Positions 28,734 to 37,058 of a DNA stretch of 64,000 nucleotides are shown piece after piece. Source of the stretch: Bacteroidales bacterium (lineage in GTDB: Bacteria > Bacteroidota > Bacteroidia > Bacteroidales > Paludibacteraceae); NCBI GenBank assembly GCA_015061115.1, contig SUXE01000001.1:388632-452631 (forward strand). The letters are read 5' to 3'. Every line of letters starts with the position of its first letter. Position 1 is the first letter of the stretch. Under the pieces are notes generated by a model that made no database searches, was not told the origin of the DNA, and worked only from the letters and a program-made list of their open reading frames with translations. The position numbers and the translations under genes were made by a program.

Positions 28734-29975
28734 AGCTATCGCTTTTATTCTCTGTACCAATGTAGGATGCGAGTAATGGTAGCTTACGAATAGCGGGTCT
28801 GGAGTAAGGTTGGAAAGTGAGTCAGCCGACAATTTTTTCAAAGCGTTCACTAATTCATCGCCTTTTCCGTGCTTTTGTGCAAAAGCATCAGCTTCATACT
28901 CGTACTTGCGAGTAAGAATATTCACTAGCCATCCCACAACTGTTGAGATTGGCGACATCAATAGCATGAATGCGTACAGACTCAAATGGAACGATGGTTT
29001 GTCGCTGCCAAACACGTTTGCCAAATCCATGTTGCCTGTCTCTGGATCGCCCAAGAACAAAGATGATAAGAACAGAATGAAAACCATGTTCAAAATGCCC
29101 AAAACCAACTGCTTAGTTGTGTGCTTGCACTTCTGGTGACCGATCTCGTGAGCCAAAACAGCTACGATCTCATCGTCTGTCATCTTGTTTTTCAACGTGT
29201 CGTACAGACAGATTCTTTTTCTTGAACCCAAACCTGAGAAGAATGCGTTAGCTTTTGTGCTACGTTTGCTTCCGTCGATGATGTAGATATCTGAGATCTT
29301 GAATCCCGTCTTCTTGCTGAACTCTTCGATCGCTGTGCGGAGAGATCCCTCTTCAAGAGGAGTCATCTTATTGAATAGCGGAAGAATTACCGACGTGTAG
29401 AATGTCATGAAGAAGATCATGATTCCAGCTATGATCAAAGATCCGATAATCCAATAGTTTACTCCAAGCCATTGGTAGACGTATGCTAACGCAGCCACCA
29501 CCAACGTCATCAAAATGATGGAAATCAACATGTTTTTGATCGTGTCGCCAATGAATGTGCCGACAGACATCTTGTTGAATCCGAATTTCTCCTCGATCAC
29601 AAAGTTCTTGTAAGCCGACAACGGGATCGATATGACGTCAGAAATAAGGTTGGTAAGTACAACGAAGATCGCTGCTGTCCATGGTTCGGATAATCCGAAA
29701 CTTCTTGCGAAATCATCGATATACTTGAATGCGAATGTGAAGAGCAGGATCAAAGTCACAGAAAGTGACACGATGTCAGTGAAATTGCCAAACTTATTGT
29801 TTGCCGCAAAATACTCCTGCTGTTTACGGTATTCTTCCTCGCTGTAAAGTCCCTCCACCTCTTTAGGTAGCGGTTGTGTCGACGCGATTCTGTTGCGGTG
29901 GTCGAGATATTTCTCCCACGCTGTCTCCACAACGATGAATGCGACGATGATAAAAAATAATGTTGTGTATGTCAT
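28722..29975 (-). CDS. M48 family metalloprotease (Ste24/CAAX protease-like)
   Basis: 417-aa integral membrane zinc protease. The HExxH motif is HEIGH at 276-280, preceded by LAHEIGHQKCKHTTKQ. The third ligand region is NILTRKYEYEADAFA. Several membrane helices (about 3-20, 65-85, 95-120, 150-175, 180-205, 290-310, 330-355) match the Ste24 topology. The extra N-terminal domain with LSAYKNFVIEEKFGFNK is family-typical. Prenylated substrates are unlikely in bacteria; a quality-control role is inferred. 21 nt after the rlmI-like gene. Confidence 0.92.
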   Translation of the reverse strand: MTYTTLFFIIVAFIVVETAWEKYLDHRNRIASTQPLPKEVEGLYSEEEYRKQQEYFAANNKFGNFTDIVSLSVTLILLFTFAFKYIDDFARSFGLSEPWTAAIFVVLTNLISDVISIPLSAYKNFVIEEKFGFNKMSVGTFIGDTIKNMLISIILMTLVVAALAYVYQWLGVNYWIIGSLIIAGIMIFFMTFYTSVILPLFNKMTPLEEGSLRTAIEEFSKKTGFKISDIYIIDGSKRSTKANAFFSGLGSRKRICLYDTLKNKMTDDEIVAVLAHEIGHQKCKHTTKQLVLGILNMVFILFLSSLFLGDPETGNMDLANVFGSDKPSFHLSLYAFMLLMSPISTVVGWLVNILTRKYEYEADAFAQKHGKGDELVNALKKLSADSLSNLTPDPLFVSYHYSHPTLVQRIKAIAGKC

Positions 29976-29996
29976 GATATTAAGCCACGGCTGTTT

Positions 29997-31190
29997 TTAT
30001 TCTACATAAAGCACCAGACCCTTCAAGTATTCACCCTCTGGATGATAGATGTTGACGGGATGATCGGATGGTTGGGTAAGCTGGTGGAGTATTCTCACGT
30101 TGCGTCCTGTCATAGCGGCTGCTGAGAATACAGCAAGACGGAATTGCTCTTTGTTTACGGCCTGAGAGCAAGAGAATGTGAATAGGATACCACCTTTCTT
30201 GATCTTCTCGAAAGCCTTGGCATTCAGTTTCTTATATCCATTCAACGCACGTTTCAACACATCTCTATGTTTAGCGAAAGCTGGCGGATCAAGGATGATA
30301 AGGTCGTATTCACCGTCTTTCATATCATCAAGGAATTTGAATGCGTCTGTTGCTTCCGCTCTATGACGAGTGTCGCCAGGGAAGTTCAGTTCCACATTCT
30401 CCTTTGTAAGTTCGATAGCTTTTGCGGAAGAGTCGACGGAAGTGACGCTCTTGGCTCCGCCTCTCATGGCATAGAATGAAAATCCGCCTGTGTAGCAGAA
30501 CATGTTGAGCACATCTTTGTCTTTTGCGTAGTGCTCAAGAAGCGCGCGGTTGTCGCGTTGGTCGACGAAGAATCCCGTCTTCTGACCCTTTATCCAGTCT
30601 GCCTTGAATTTCAAACCGTTTTCGATGGCGATGAAATCAGCCTCGTTGGCGCTTCCGATAAGATATCCGTCTTCCTTGTCTGTTTCAGACTTGTAAGGCA
30701 AAGTCGTTTCTGATTTGTAGTAGACATTCTCAATCTGGCCGTCCATCACCTTGATAAGCTCCTTGGCAAGCAAATCCTTGATATTATGGATTCCCACTGA
30801 ATGAGCCTGCATCACTGCAGTCTTGCCGTAGATGTCGATGACGCATCCAGGAATTCCGTCGCCTTCACCATGGATAAGACGATAGGTGTTGTTGTCAGCT
30901 CGTCCTGCGATGCCGATAGCGCGACGCATCTTGTAAGCCTCGCTCAGTTTAGTGTTCCAGAATTTGGCTGTCGGCTCCTCATCCTTGAATGAGAAAATTC
31001 TTACAGCTATGCTTCCGATCTGATAGTGTCCCACCGCGCAAAATTCGCCTTTGGAAGTGAAAACCTTCACCACGTCTCCCTCTTTAGGATTGCCTTCAAT
31101 CTTAGCGATCGCGCCTGAAAACACCCACGGATGGAATCTGAATACAGCTTCTTCCTTTCCGTTTTTTAATATTACTCTACAATTTGACAT
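29997..31190 (-). CDS. rlmI: RlmI-type 23S rRNA (cytosine-C5) methyltransferase
   Basis: 397-aa SAM-dependent enzyme. An N-terminal PUA-like domain (FHPWVFSGAIAKIEGNPKEGDVVKVF) is followed by a central domain and a Rossmann methyltransferase core (VLNMFCYTGGFSFYAMRGGAKSV, DLIILDPPAFAKHRD). FTFSCSQAVN carries the catalytic Cys region of this family. It methylates C1962-like positions of 23S rRNA in E. coli; the exact base here is inferred. First gene of a unit with the M48 protease. Confidence 0.88.
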   Translation of the reverse strand: MSNCRVILKNGKEEAVFRFHPWVFSGAIAKIEGNPKEGDVVKVFTSKGEFCAVGHYQIGSIAVRIFSFKDEEPTAKFWNTKLSEAYKMRRAIGIAGRADNNTYRLIHGEGDGIPGCVIDIYGKTAVMQAHSVGIHNIKDLLAKELIKVMDGQIENVYYKSETTLPYKSETDKEDGYLIGSANEADFIAIENGLKFKADWIKGQKTGFFVDQRDNRALLEHYAKDKDVLNMFCYTGGFSFYAMRGGAKSVTSVDSSAKAIELTKENVELNFPGDTRHRAEATDAFKFLDDMKDGEYDLIILDPPAFAKHRDVLKRALNGYKKLNAKAFEKIKKGGILFTFSCSQAVNKEQFRLAVFSAAAMTGRNVRILHQLTQPSDHPVNIYHPEGEYLKGLVLYVE

Positions 31191-31209
31191 AATAATTCAA
31201 AATAATATG

Positions 31210-31217
31210 CAAAGGTA
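31210..31217 (-). promoter_or_regulatory. Candidate -7 box for the rlmI-M48 unit
   Basis: Reads TACCTTTG on the minus strand, 19 nt before the ATG. No clear -33 box. Confidence 0.5.
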
Positions 31218-31503
31218 GCGATTTATATATAGAGTTGAAAATTAAAAGTTAAAATTTAAGAATTAGGTGCAGCCAAGCAGGAAGAAAAAAGAATTGATAG
31301 GTCTTAGTTTGTGACTGTATATTTCTATGAGGATTGTGAAGGGCGGAATGCTCTTGTCTGTTACTCATTGCGAGTCTGTATGTGTGTTTAAATAAAGAAA
31401 TAGTCTTGCAATAACATTTTTATATGAGTATACGTTCTCTCATAGGCATTCAAATTTATAGTTAGACATATAGGTTGATTTTGGTTGATAAGGAAAACGC
31501 TGT
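31218..31503. other. Intergenic spacer with a decayed dispersed element
   Basis: A decayed copy of the GAGGATTGTTAAGGGCGG element lies at 31329-31382 (GAGGATTGTGAAGGGCGGAA, then TTGCGAGTCTGTA). The rest is AT-rich with no gene recognised. Confidence 0.6.
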
Positions 31504-32037
31504 TTATGCGTAGAGGATGATATTCTTTTCCTTGATCATCTCACGGAGGTTGATCAACGCGTATCTGGCACGGCCAAGAGCGGTGTTGATGCTGATATTT
31601 TTTTTCTCAGCGATCTCGTTGAAACTCAAATCCTCGAAATAGTGCATTCTGATGATCTCAGTCTGAGGCTCTGGAAGATTGTTGATCAGACGGTGCAACG
31701 TCTCATTAATCTGCTCTTTCACAATCATATCCTCCTCATTGTCGTCGAGTGCAGCGTCCTCGTTGATAAGGTCGTCGTTGTAGACGCAGTCGTTTTTGGA
31801 CGAACGCATGTAGTCGATCACCATGTTGTGAGCGATAGTCTTCACCCATCCGACAAATTTGCCGGAGTCATGGTATTCTCCTTTACGGATTTTTGTAAGC
31901 ACACGGATTGACACTTCCTGGAAGATATCGTCCGTTAGGTCACGGTCGTGGGTTAGTTGCATAATGTAAGCGTACACTTCAGCTTTGCACTGGGCAATCT
32001 GCAACTCCTTGTCTGCTGAAAAATTGTTTCGAATCAT
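31504..32037 (-). CDS. ECF-type RNA polymerase sigma factor, copy A
   Basis: 177 aa. Sigma-70 region 2 is at about 20-85 (YAYIMQLTHDRDLTDDIFQEVSIRVL and WVKTIAHNMVIDYMR). Region 4 is at about 118-170 (LPEPQTEIIRMHYFEDLSFNEIA and helix-turn-helix INTALGRARYALINLREM). Regions 1 and 3 are missing, as in ECF factors. It is about 89% identical by eye to copy B at 32259, and the last 48 residues are the same. No anti-sigma gene is next to it. The leader is described separately. Confidence 0.93.
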   Translation of the reverse strand: MIRNNFSADKELQIAQCKAEVYAYIMQLTHDRDLTDDIFQEVSIRVLTKIRKGEYHDSGKFVGWVKTIAHNMVIDYMRSSKNDCVYNDDLINEDAALDDNEEDMIVKEQINETLHRLINNLPEPQTEIIRMHYFEDLSFNEIAEKKNISINTALGRARYALINLREMIKEKNIILYA

Positions 32038-32097
32038 ATACTACTAATTTTTACACCGGTATTGCTATCGGCAGGTTAATTTATTTAAGTGTATATG
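32035..32097 (-). promoter_or_regulatory. Structured leader of sigma gene A
   Basis: CATATAC (32035-32041 on +), which contains the start codon, is complementary to GTGTATATG at 32089-32097. Between them lies the imperfect palindrome CCGGTATTGCTATCGG at 32056-32071. In the RNA the palindrome folds into CCGATA-gcaa-TACCGG form with one A/C mismatch. The same parts are present in copy B. Confidence 0.55.
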
Positions 32098-32183
32098 TTC
32101 TGTTCAATAGGCATTGGGTTTTAATTGTTATACTTAAAAATCAAATAATTCGACCTATACTCCTTAATTGGCTATAGGTTTTT

Positions 32184-32223
32184 GAGGATTGTTAAGGCCG
32201 GAACACCCTAACCACACCACATC
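32184..32223 (+). repeat. GAGGATTGTTAAGGGCGG dispersed element, decayed copy
   Basis: GAGGATTGTTAAGGCCGGAA then CACCCTAACC, in the spacer between the two sigma genes. Confidence 0.65.
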
Positions 32224-32258
32224 TAGCTTTAACAGTTTCTTGTTATGAAAGCCTAAAA

Positions 32259-32795
32259 TTATGCGTACAGAATGATATTTTTTTCCTTGATCATTTCACG
32301 AAGGTTGATCAACGCGTATCTGGCGCGACCAAGAGCGGTGTTGATGCTGATATTCTTCTTTTCAGCGATCTCGTTGAAACTCAAATCCTCGAAATAGTGC
32401 ATCTTGATAATCTCAGTCTGAGGTTTTGGCAGTTTGTTGATCAGACGGTGCAACGTCTCATTAATCTGCTCTTTCACAATCATATCCTCCTCGCTATCGT
32501 CGAGAGCAGCGTCCTCGTTGATCATATCGTCCGAGTAGACGCAATTGTTTTTTGCCGAACGCATATAATCGATCACCATGTTGTGTGCGATAGTCTTCAC
32601 CCATCCGGCGAATTTCCCGTTGTCCTGATACTCACCTTTGCGGATTTTAGAGAGTACACGGACAGAAACTTCCTGAAAGATGTCGTCAGCAAGTTCACGA
32701 TCGTGGGTAAGTTGCATAATATACGCGTAAACCTCAGCTTTACACTGGGCTAACTGCAACTCTTTGTTCGCTAAAAATTCGGTATTTCGAATCAT
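32259..32795 (-). CDS. ECF-type RNA polymerase sigma factor, copy B
   Basis: 178 aa, with the same region 2 and region 4 layout as copy A. About 20 substitutions and one indel are concentrated in the N-terminal two thirds (for example RDLT to RELA, VYND to VYSD, NNLPEP to NKLPKP), while the helix-turn-helix is unchanged, so both should recognise the same -35-like element. The direction and spacing match a tandem duplication that also copied about 100 nt of leader. Confidence 0.93.
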   Translation of the reverse strand: MIRNTEFLANKELQLAQCKAEVYAYIMQLTHDRELADDIFQEVSVRVLSKIRKGEYQDNGKFAGWVKTIAHNMVIDYMRSAKNNCVYSDDMINEDAALDDSEEDMIVKEQINETLHRLINKLPKPQTEIIKMHYFEDLSFNEIAEKKNISINTALGRARYALINLREMIKEKNIILYA

Positions 32796-32854
32796 ATACT
32801 ACTATTTTACACCGATAACGTTATCGGCAAACCAAACTTAAATTAGTGTATATG
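32793..32854 (-). promoter_or_regulatory. Structured leader of sigma gene B
   Basis: CATATAC at 32793-32799 includes the start codon and is complementary to GTGTATATG at 32846-32854. The perfect 16-bp palindrome CCGATAACGTTATCGG lies between at 32812-32827, 16 nt before the ATG. As RNA, an outer helix could hide the start codon around an inner hairpin. As DNA, the palindrome could be an operator. Confidence 0.6.
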
Positions 32855-32893
32855 TTCTATCAATAGGCGTTTCGTTTTAATGTTATACGGTTG

Positions 32894-32901
32894 CAAATAT
32901 A
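32894..32901 (-). promoter_or_regulatory. Candidate -7 box of sigma gene B
   Basis: Reads TATATTTG on the minus strand, about 100 nt before the ATG, so the leader would contain the conserved pairing segments. No clear counterpart is visible for copy A. Confidence 0.5.
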
Positions 32902-32954
32902 TAAAAAAAATTAAAATTGATACAGAAAAATGGATTTTTTTTGAAAATTTTTGT

Positions 32955-33086
32955 TGTAGAGACGTTGTGTACAACGTCTCTGTCTCTATCAGGGTAATGC
33001 ACAACGTCTCTCTATGGATTGCGCAACGTCTGCAGCCTAGACGTTGTGCGAATTTGTTGTGGAGACGTTGTGCACAACGTCTCTAC
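32955..33086. repeat. GTAGAGACGTTGTG palindromic elements
   Basis: Four more or less complete copies: 32958-32981 (AGAGACGTTGT-gt-ACAACGTCTCT), partial copies near 32998-33011 and 33023-33049, and 33062-33083, a perfect 22-bp palindrome (GAGACGTTGTG-CACAACGTCTC). The outer GTAGAGACG/CGTCTCTAC matches the other GTAGAGACG elements in the window; the inner bases differ. No gene in this 380-nt gap. Confidence 0.8.
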
Positions 33087-33175
33087 GTTATCAGAATATT
33101 TTTGATTTTATTGATATCTAATGAAAAATGCAATATATTTGGATTTTATTAGTGTGAAACGACAATCTTTTTATT

Positions 33176-34831
33176 ATGAAAAACATTTTGTTGACTCTTA
33201 TACTTATCTTGTTTGGAATGTCCTACGTGTTTGCCTGTGAATCATGTATGTTGACCAATGGAACTTTTCGAACATACCACTATAAAGGAAATGTCAAAAC
33301 AGCATATGAGGTAAAAATCCGCAAATATTTGGACACTCTTGGCAACGAGAAGATAGATACAGTGACTATTTTATTTAACCATTTTGATAAAAATCACAGA
33401 TGTTTGTTAATGGATTACGAGAACCGCTCATCGGGTAATTCTGCATACATGAGGTTCGAACTTATCAATGGAAAATTAGAATATGTTGAAGGTCATGGTC
33501 ATGGCGGATTTCTTATAAGTGAGTTTCGTAGAACCTATTCGAATGATGGCAAAATATTAGAATTTCACCGAGATAATAGCATTGGTCTATTCGATTCAAA
33601 AGGGAAAAACTACTGCATCATCACTTATGAATCAGAAAAATCCAAGAAAATAAAGAACTACAAATATGTCTATTACGACAAAAAAGGAAGAGATACAGCC
33701 ATCATTTCGATGGACAGATACTTCAATGTCATATCCCATAAAAAGAAAGTTTACGACAAACGTGGAAAACTGACGGAGGAATATGAAAATGGAAAACTCA
33801 CGTCTTACCATAGATATGATTCGAAAGGTAGGTTGTTGGCTGATTCCTCATATTGTAGTAAACACACATACACCTACGATTCAAAGGGAAGAATATTAAC
33901 AATTCAAAAATCCAACGATTGTATTTATGCAGGAGGTAATAAACAGCCCACTCGAATATCTGGAGAAAAATACGAATATGGGAAAGATGGAGAAAAAACG
34001 AAACAAGTATTTGAAAACGGAGAGCTTGACAATATCGAACGCTATGACAAAAAAGGAAATCGCACTTACTTCAGAAGGTATTCTTGTTGCCCAAGAATCG
34101 AGTGTAAATTTAAATACAATGAAAAGAACGAAAAGATTATAGATACAACAACATACTTTAATGACAATGGCACTCAAACCACATATATATGGAAATATAA
34201 AAACGGAGAGCAAGACCCATTAAATAGAGAACAATATAGGAATGATACACTTATATCCATTGATCATTATGAAGAAAAAAAGGTTGATAATAAGTTGATT
34301 AACATAACGATTACAGGTAGGGAAGATGACTCTCTGAAAGGCAAACTCAATATTGATACGTTAACCTCTGTTACAACCTTCGACAAGAACGGCAGGATCC
34401 TGACAGAATGTTCTTACTATAAATCCGAAGAGAAGAACTGCTCACGTTACACTTACAATGAACAAGGACAATTGCTCTCTGTCGTACATGACAAAGCCCG
34501 CAGGAATGACAGATATATATGGGCGACAAGAATAGATTATCAATATGATGAGCATCACAACCTTGTATCGGAAACTCATATGAAAGGTGATAAAATAGTG
34601 TACCAAATAACCAATCATTATGATACCGACAATCATTTGGTAGAGACAAAATTTGTAGAAACAGGTCATGGTTATACGTTGATTAAATACGATAAAGTGG
34701 GGAATGAAATCGAACAAGTACGTGCATCAGGAGATGGGGCCGAAGTCACTGTCAAATCATATAAATCGACTAAAGTCTATAAAAAACCGATAAATATTCA
34801 TATCACGACCTACACCTACTATGACGAGTAG
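33176..34831 (+). CDS. Secreted YD-repeat (RHS-like) protein, large paralogue
   Basis: 551 aa with a signal peptide (MKNILLTLILILFGMSYVFA) and a Cys-rich first mature segment (CESCMLTNG). The remainder is repeats such as YDKRGKLTEEYENGKLTSYH, RYDSKGRLLADSS, TYDSKGRILTIQKS, RYDKKGNRTYFRR, TYNEQGQLLSVVHD and KYDKVGNEIEQVRA. It shares this design with the 342-aa protein at 1571. No toxin tip and no RHS core cleavage site was seen. Probably an extended periplasmic or surface protein; role unknown. The -7-like box TATATTTG is at 33134-33141. Confidence 0.72.
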   Translation: MKNILLTLILILFGMSYVFACESCMLTNGTFRTYHYKGNVKTAYEVKIRKYLDTLGNEKIDTVTILFNHFDKNHRCLLMDYENRSSGNSAYMRFELINGKLEYVEGHGHGGFLISEFRRTYSNDGKILEFHRDNSIGLFDSKGKNYCIITYESEKSKKIKNYKYVYYDKKGRDTAIISMDRYFNVISHKKKVYDKRGKLTEEYENGKLTSYHRYDSKGRLLADSSYCSKHTYTYDSKGRILTIQKSNDCIYAGGNKQPTRISGEKYEYGKDGEKTKQVFENGELDNIERYDKKGNRTYFRRYSCCPRIECKFKYNEKNEKIIDTTTYFNDNGTQTTYIWKYKNGEQDPLNREQYRNDTLISIDHYEEKKVDNKLINITITGREDDSLKGKLNIDTLTSVTTFDKNGRILTECSYYKSEEKNCSRYTYNEQGQLLSVVHDKARRNDRYIWATRIDYQYDEHHNLVSETHMKGDKIVYQITNHYDTDNHLVETKFVETGHGYTLIKYDKVGNEIEQVRASGDGAEVTVKSYKSTKVYKKPINIHITTYTYYDE

Positions 34832-34851
34832 GCAATAATCTAATCATATTG
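34817..34851 (+). repeat. Direct repeat, left copy
   Basis: The last codons of the YD-repeat gene plus the following bases (GACGAGTAGGCAATAATCTA) recur at 36885-36919 with about seven differences in 36 positions, mostly transitions. Confidence 0.65.
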
Positions 34852-34992
34852 TAAATTATATAGTTACCGTTCGGAAACTCATGTTTTCTTTGACCGTGCA
34901 CAGCAAGCTATGCAACAATTTGATATGGTTGAATGGCATAGACCTTCAATTCGGTCGTTAATGATATTTTTGGAAAATATTTCATTGTTTAT

Positions 34993-35024
34993 TTTGGAAA
35001 GTCCAGAATGTTTTTCTATCTTTG
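34993..35024 (+). promoter_or_regulatory. Full Bacteroidota promoter of the C10 protease operon
   Basis: TTTG at 34993-34996, a 20-nt spacer, then TATCTTTG at 35017-35024, a full match to TTTG-N19-21-TAnnTTTG. Transcription should start near 35031, giving a leader of about 80 nt. This excludes an in-frame start at 35008. Confidence 0.75.
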
Positions 35025-35109
35025 CTGGACATATAAAAATATGTGTTGCATTTTTATGTGTATGCGAAAAATAATGCGAAAAAAAAGCGAAAATTTAAAA
35101 ACAAAAAAA

Positions 35110-36393
35110 ATGAAAGTAAAGTTTATCTGGGCCAGTGCTATGGCATCGATGTTGTTGTTCTCTTGTAATTCAGAGAATGAAGATTTTTATCCAGAATCAG
35201 ATTCTAAAGATTCTGGCGATCTACCAACTTCTTACAAGGTTTCTCCTGATGAAGCACAGCTTATTGTGTTGGATTTTATGAATGGATTGTCTTCCAGTCC
35301 AACAAGAGGAATTGCGGGAAATAGAGAAATCTCGGATATTAAAGTCTTGAAACGTTCGTCTCTAGAAACTAGAGCTGCAGAGAATTTGTCAATTGATTTG
35401 GATACGTTAATGTATTTTGTTAACTTTTCAAATAATCAGGGTTATGCGATTGTCTCTGCAGATAAACGTACAGAACCTATTTTTGCTTTTGTCGAAAGCG
35501 GAAATTTTTCATTAGATAGCACATTTACAGAAGAAGATGCTCCATTCCTTGAATTCTTGGACAGAGCAATTAGCACTGAGATCGAAGACATTAACAATTA
35601 CGTTCCAAGTAGTGCTGAAACAAGAACTACAGTTAATGGATGGACTATTAATTCATCGTATGGTCCTATCTTGAAGACACAATGGTCTCAGGGAGGTAAA
35701 AGTTCAGATTCTTATGGAAAGTATTGTCCTAATTATACAACAGGATGTACTGTTACAGCTACTGCTCAAATCATGTCCCATTTTAAGACAATTTCAAGCG
35801 TGTCTTGGAGAAGTGGAAGTTCTTCAGGATCAGCGACAATGCATTGGTATACAATAGTTTCTGATTCAGAAAGATACAATGGTATGTTGTATGCTAGTGT
35901 AACTCCTCAGTCTTTGGAGGAGGTTGCACAATTTTGTAGGTATTTAGGAGTTTGTTTTGGAGCTGAATATAAGTCAAATAGTACAAGCGTTGATAAAGAT
36001 AAACCAATTAAGTGGTTTAACAATAATGCAAATCTAAATGCCACTAGTTTGAAGAGTTTTAATGAATCTGCCATTATCAATGCGATAAAGGCTGGTAATC
36101 CGGTTTATGCAAGAGGAAATTCAGGAAGAAAGAAATTCTTAGGTATTACATATAGCTATACAGGAGGTCATGCTTGGGTTTACGATGGTTACATCTCGGC
36201 AACTAAAGATGGAAAAACTCAAAACATGATTCATTGTAATTGGGGATGGGGACCTAATACAGGTAATGGTTTCTATGCAAGCAAAGTGTTCAATACTAAT
36301 GTAGGTCCTGAAATTTATGATTACGAGGTAACTCGTGGTAGTGATTATCATTATCGATATAATCTTGAATATTCAATTATTTCTCGAAAATGA
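35110..36393 (+). CDS. C10 family cysteine protease lipoprotein (streptopain-like)
   Basis: 427 aa from the ATG with a lipoprotein signal peptide (lipobox LFSC, Cys19). An N-terminal Spi-type propeptide (about 45-165, with YFVNFSNNQGYAIVSADKRT) is followed by a C10 papain-like domain. The catalytic Cys213 is in TTGCTVTATAQIMSHF and His354 in TGGHAWVYDGY; the downstream NWGWGP holds the conserved Trp/Asn region. It is predicted to be a surface-anchored protease made as a zymogen. The upstream promoter supports this start. The next gene overlaps by 4 nt. Confidence 0.9.
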   Translation: MKVKFIWASAMASMLLFSCNSENEDFYPESDSKDSGDLPTSYKVSPDEAQLIVLDFMNGLSSSPTRGIAGNREISDIKVLKRSSLETRAAENLSIDLDTLMYFVNFSNNQGYAIVSADKRTEPIFAFVESGNFSLDSTFTEEDAPFLEFLDRAISTEIEDINNYVPSSAETRTTVNGWTINSSYGPILKTQWSQGGKSSDSYGKYCPNYTTGCTVTATAQIMSHFKTISSVSWRSGSSSGSATMHWYTIVSDSERYNGMLYASVTPQSLEEVAQFCRYLGVCFGAEYKSNSTSVDKDKPIKWFNNNANLNATSLKSFNESAIINAIKAGNPVYARGNSGRKKFLGITYSYTGGHAWVYDGYISATKDGKTQNMIHCNWGWGPNTGNGFYASKVFNTNVGPEIYDYEVTRGSDYHYRYNLEYSIISRK

Positions 36394-36794
36394 AAAAAAA
36401 TTTTTTATTTATCATCACTTGTTTTTCTCTTCTTTGTTCTTGTGGTAAAGAAGAAGAAAAAAACTCGGACATTGAATGGCAGTTCGACATGCCATACTCT
36501 AATAAATATCATTTTGAAGTACCATCTGACGGTGAATCTTACAACATGATTTGTAAGAATTATCTCAAAGTGAGCATGGATATGGTGGAGGAAAAAGATA
36601 CAGTAATTCTATGGATTGAGCCTGAGACTACGCTTAAACGCGATTGGTATACTATCAATCTGGTTGATAGTAAGACGATAAAAGTGACTTTTTCAAGCAA
36701 TGATTCTGATTCTGATAGAAGTTTGGCTATCCATGCAAATGCATTTAATTCCAGTGATGTAATATCTTTCTCTCAAAAGGGAAAGAAGGAATAA
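36390..36794 (+). CDS. Small lipoprotein coupled to the C10 protease
   Basis: 134 aa, lipobox LCSC at about 14-17 (FSLLCSCGKEEE). The mature part is beta-rich (WQFDMPYSNKYHFEVPSDG and WYTINLVDSKTIKVTFSSND) and resembles an Ig-like or BACON-type sandwich. The ATGA overlap with the protease stop shows translational coupling. Known C10 proteases of Bacteroides fragilis are co-encoded with Spi-like inhibitors, so an inhibitor role is a reasonable inference, but this protein has no recognisable Spi sequence. Confidence 0.75.
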   Translation: MKKNFLFIITCFSLLCSCGKEEEKNSDIEWQFDMPYSNKYHFEVPSDGESYNMICKNYLKVSMDMVEEKDTVILWIEPETTLKRDWYTINLVDSKTIKVTFSSNDSDSDRSLAIHANAFNSSDVISFSQKGKKE

Positions 36795-36820
36795 ATAAAA
36801 TTCTATTTCAAGAATTAATT

Positions 36821-36852
36821 AGGGAGACTGATTTTCAGTTCTCCCTTTTTTC
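36821..36852 (+). terminator. Terminator of the C10 protease operon
   Basis: GGGAGACTGA-ttt-TCAGTTCTCCC with a single T bulge, followed by TTTTTT. Confidence 0.85.
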
Positions 36853-36884
36853 ATGTTTGAAAATATTCATATTTTGATTTATAA

Positions 36885-36919
36885 TACCACGATGAGTAGG
36901 CAATAGTCTAACCGTATTT
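36885..36919 (+). repeat. Direct repeat, right copy
   Basis: GATGAGTAGGCAATAGTCTA matches the 3' end of the YD-repeat gene at 34817-34851. The short in-frame text before it (TAC CAC GAT GAG TAG) parallels the TAT GAC GAG TAG end of the gene. Confidence 0.65.
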
Positions 36920-36923
36920 TCAT

Positions 36924-37000
36924 TTTGACTCAGAAAAATAAAACGAGAGTAAACACAAAGTGTAGAGTTTGGTGAGACATTCCGTTAAAAAAGTGTGGTG
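36924..37000 (+). repeat. Detached start of the 33-bp array
   Basis: TTGACTCAGAAAAATAAAAC and the following bases match 37585-37610 (TTGACGCAGAAAAATATAAAC). About one and a half 33-bp units follow (GTGTAGAGTTTGG and TTCCGTTAAAAAAGTGTGG), and then the similarity ends near 37000. Confidence 0.75.
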
Positions 37001-37058
37001 TTTATTGGAATATTAGAAGAATCAGTATTGTGTTAGTATTGTTTTGTATTTCAATATG

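Noticed and set aside
35008..35109. Upstream in-frame ATG for the C10 protease
   Set aside because: A full TTTG-N20-TATCTTTG promoter overlaps it; the lipoprotein signal starts at 35110.
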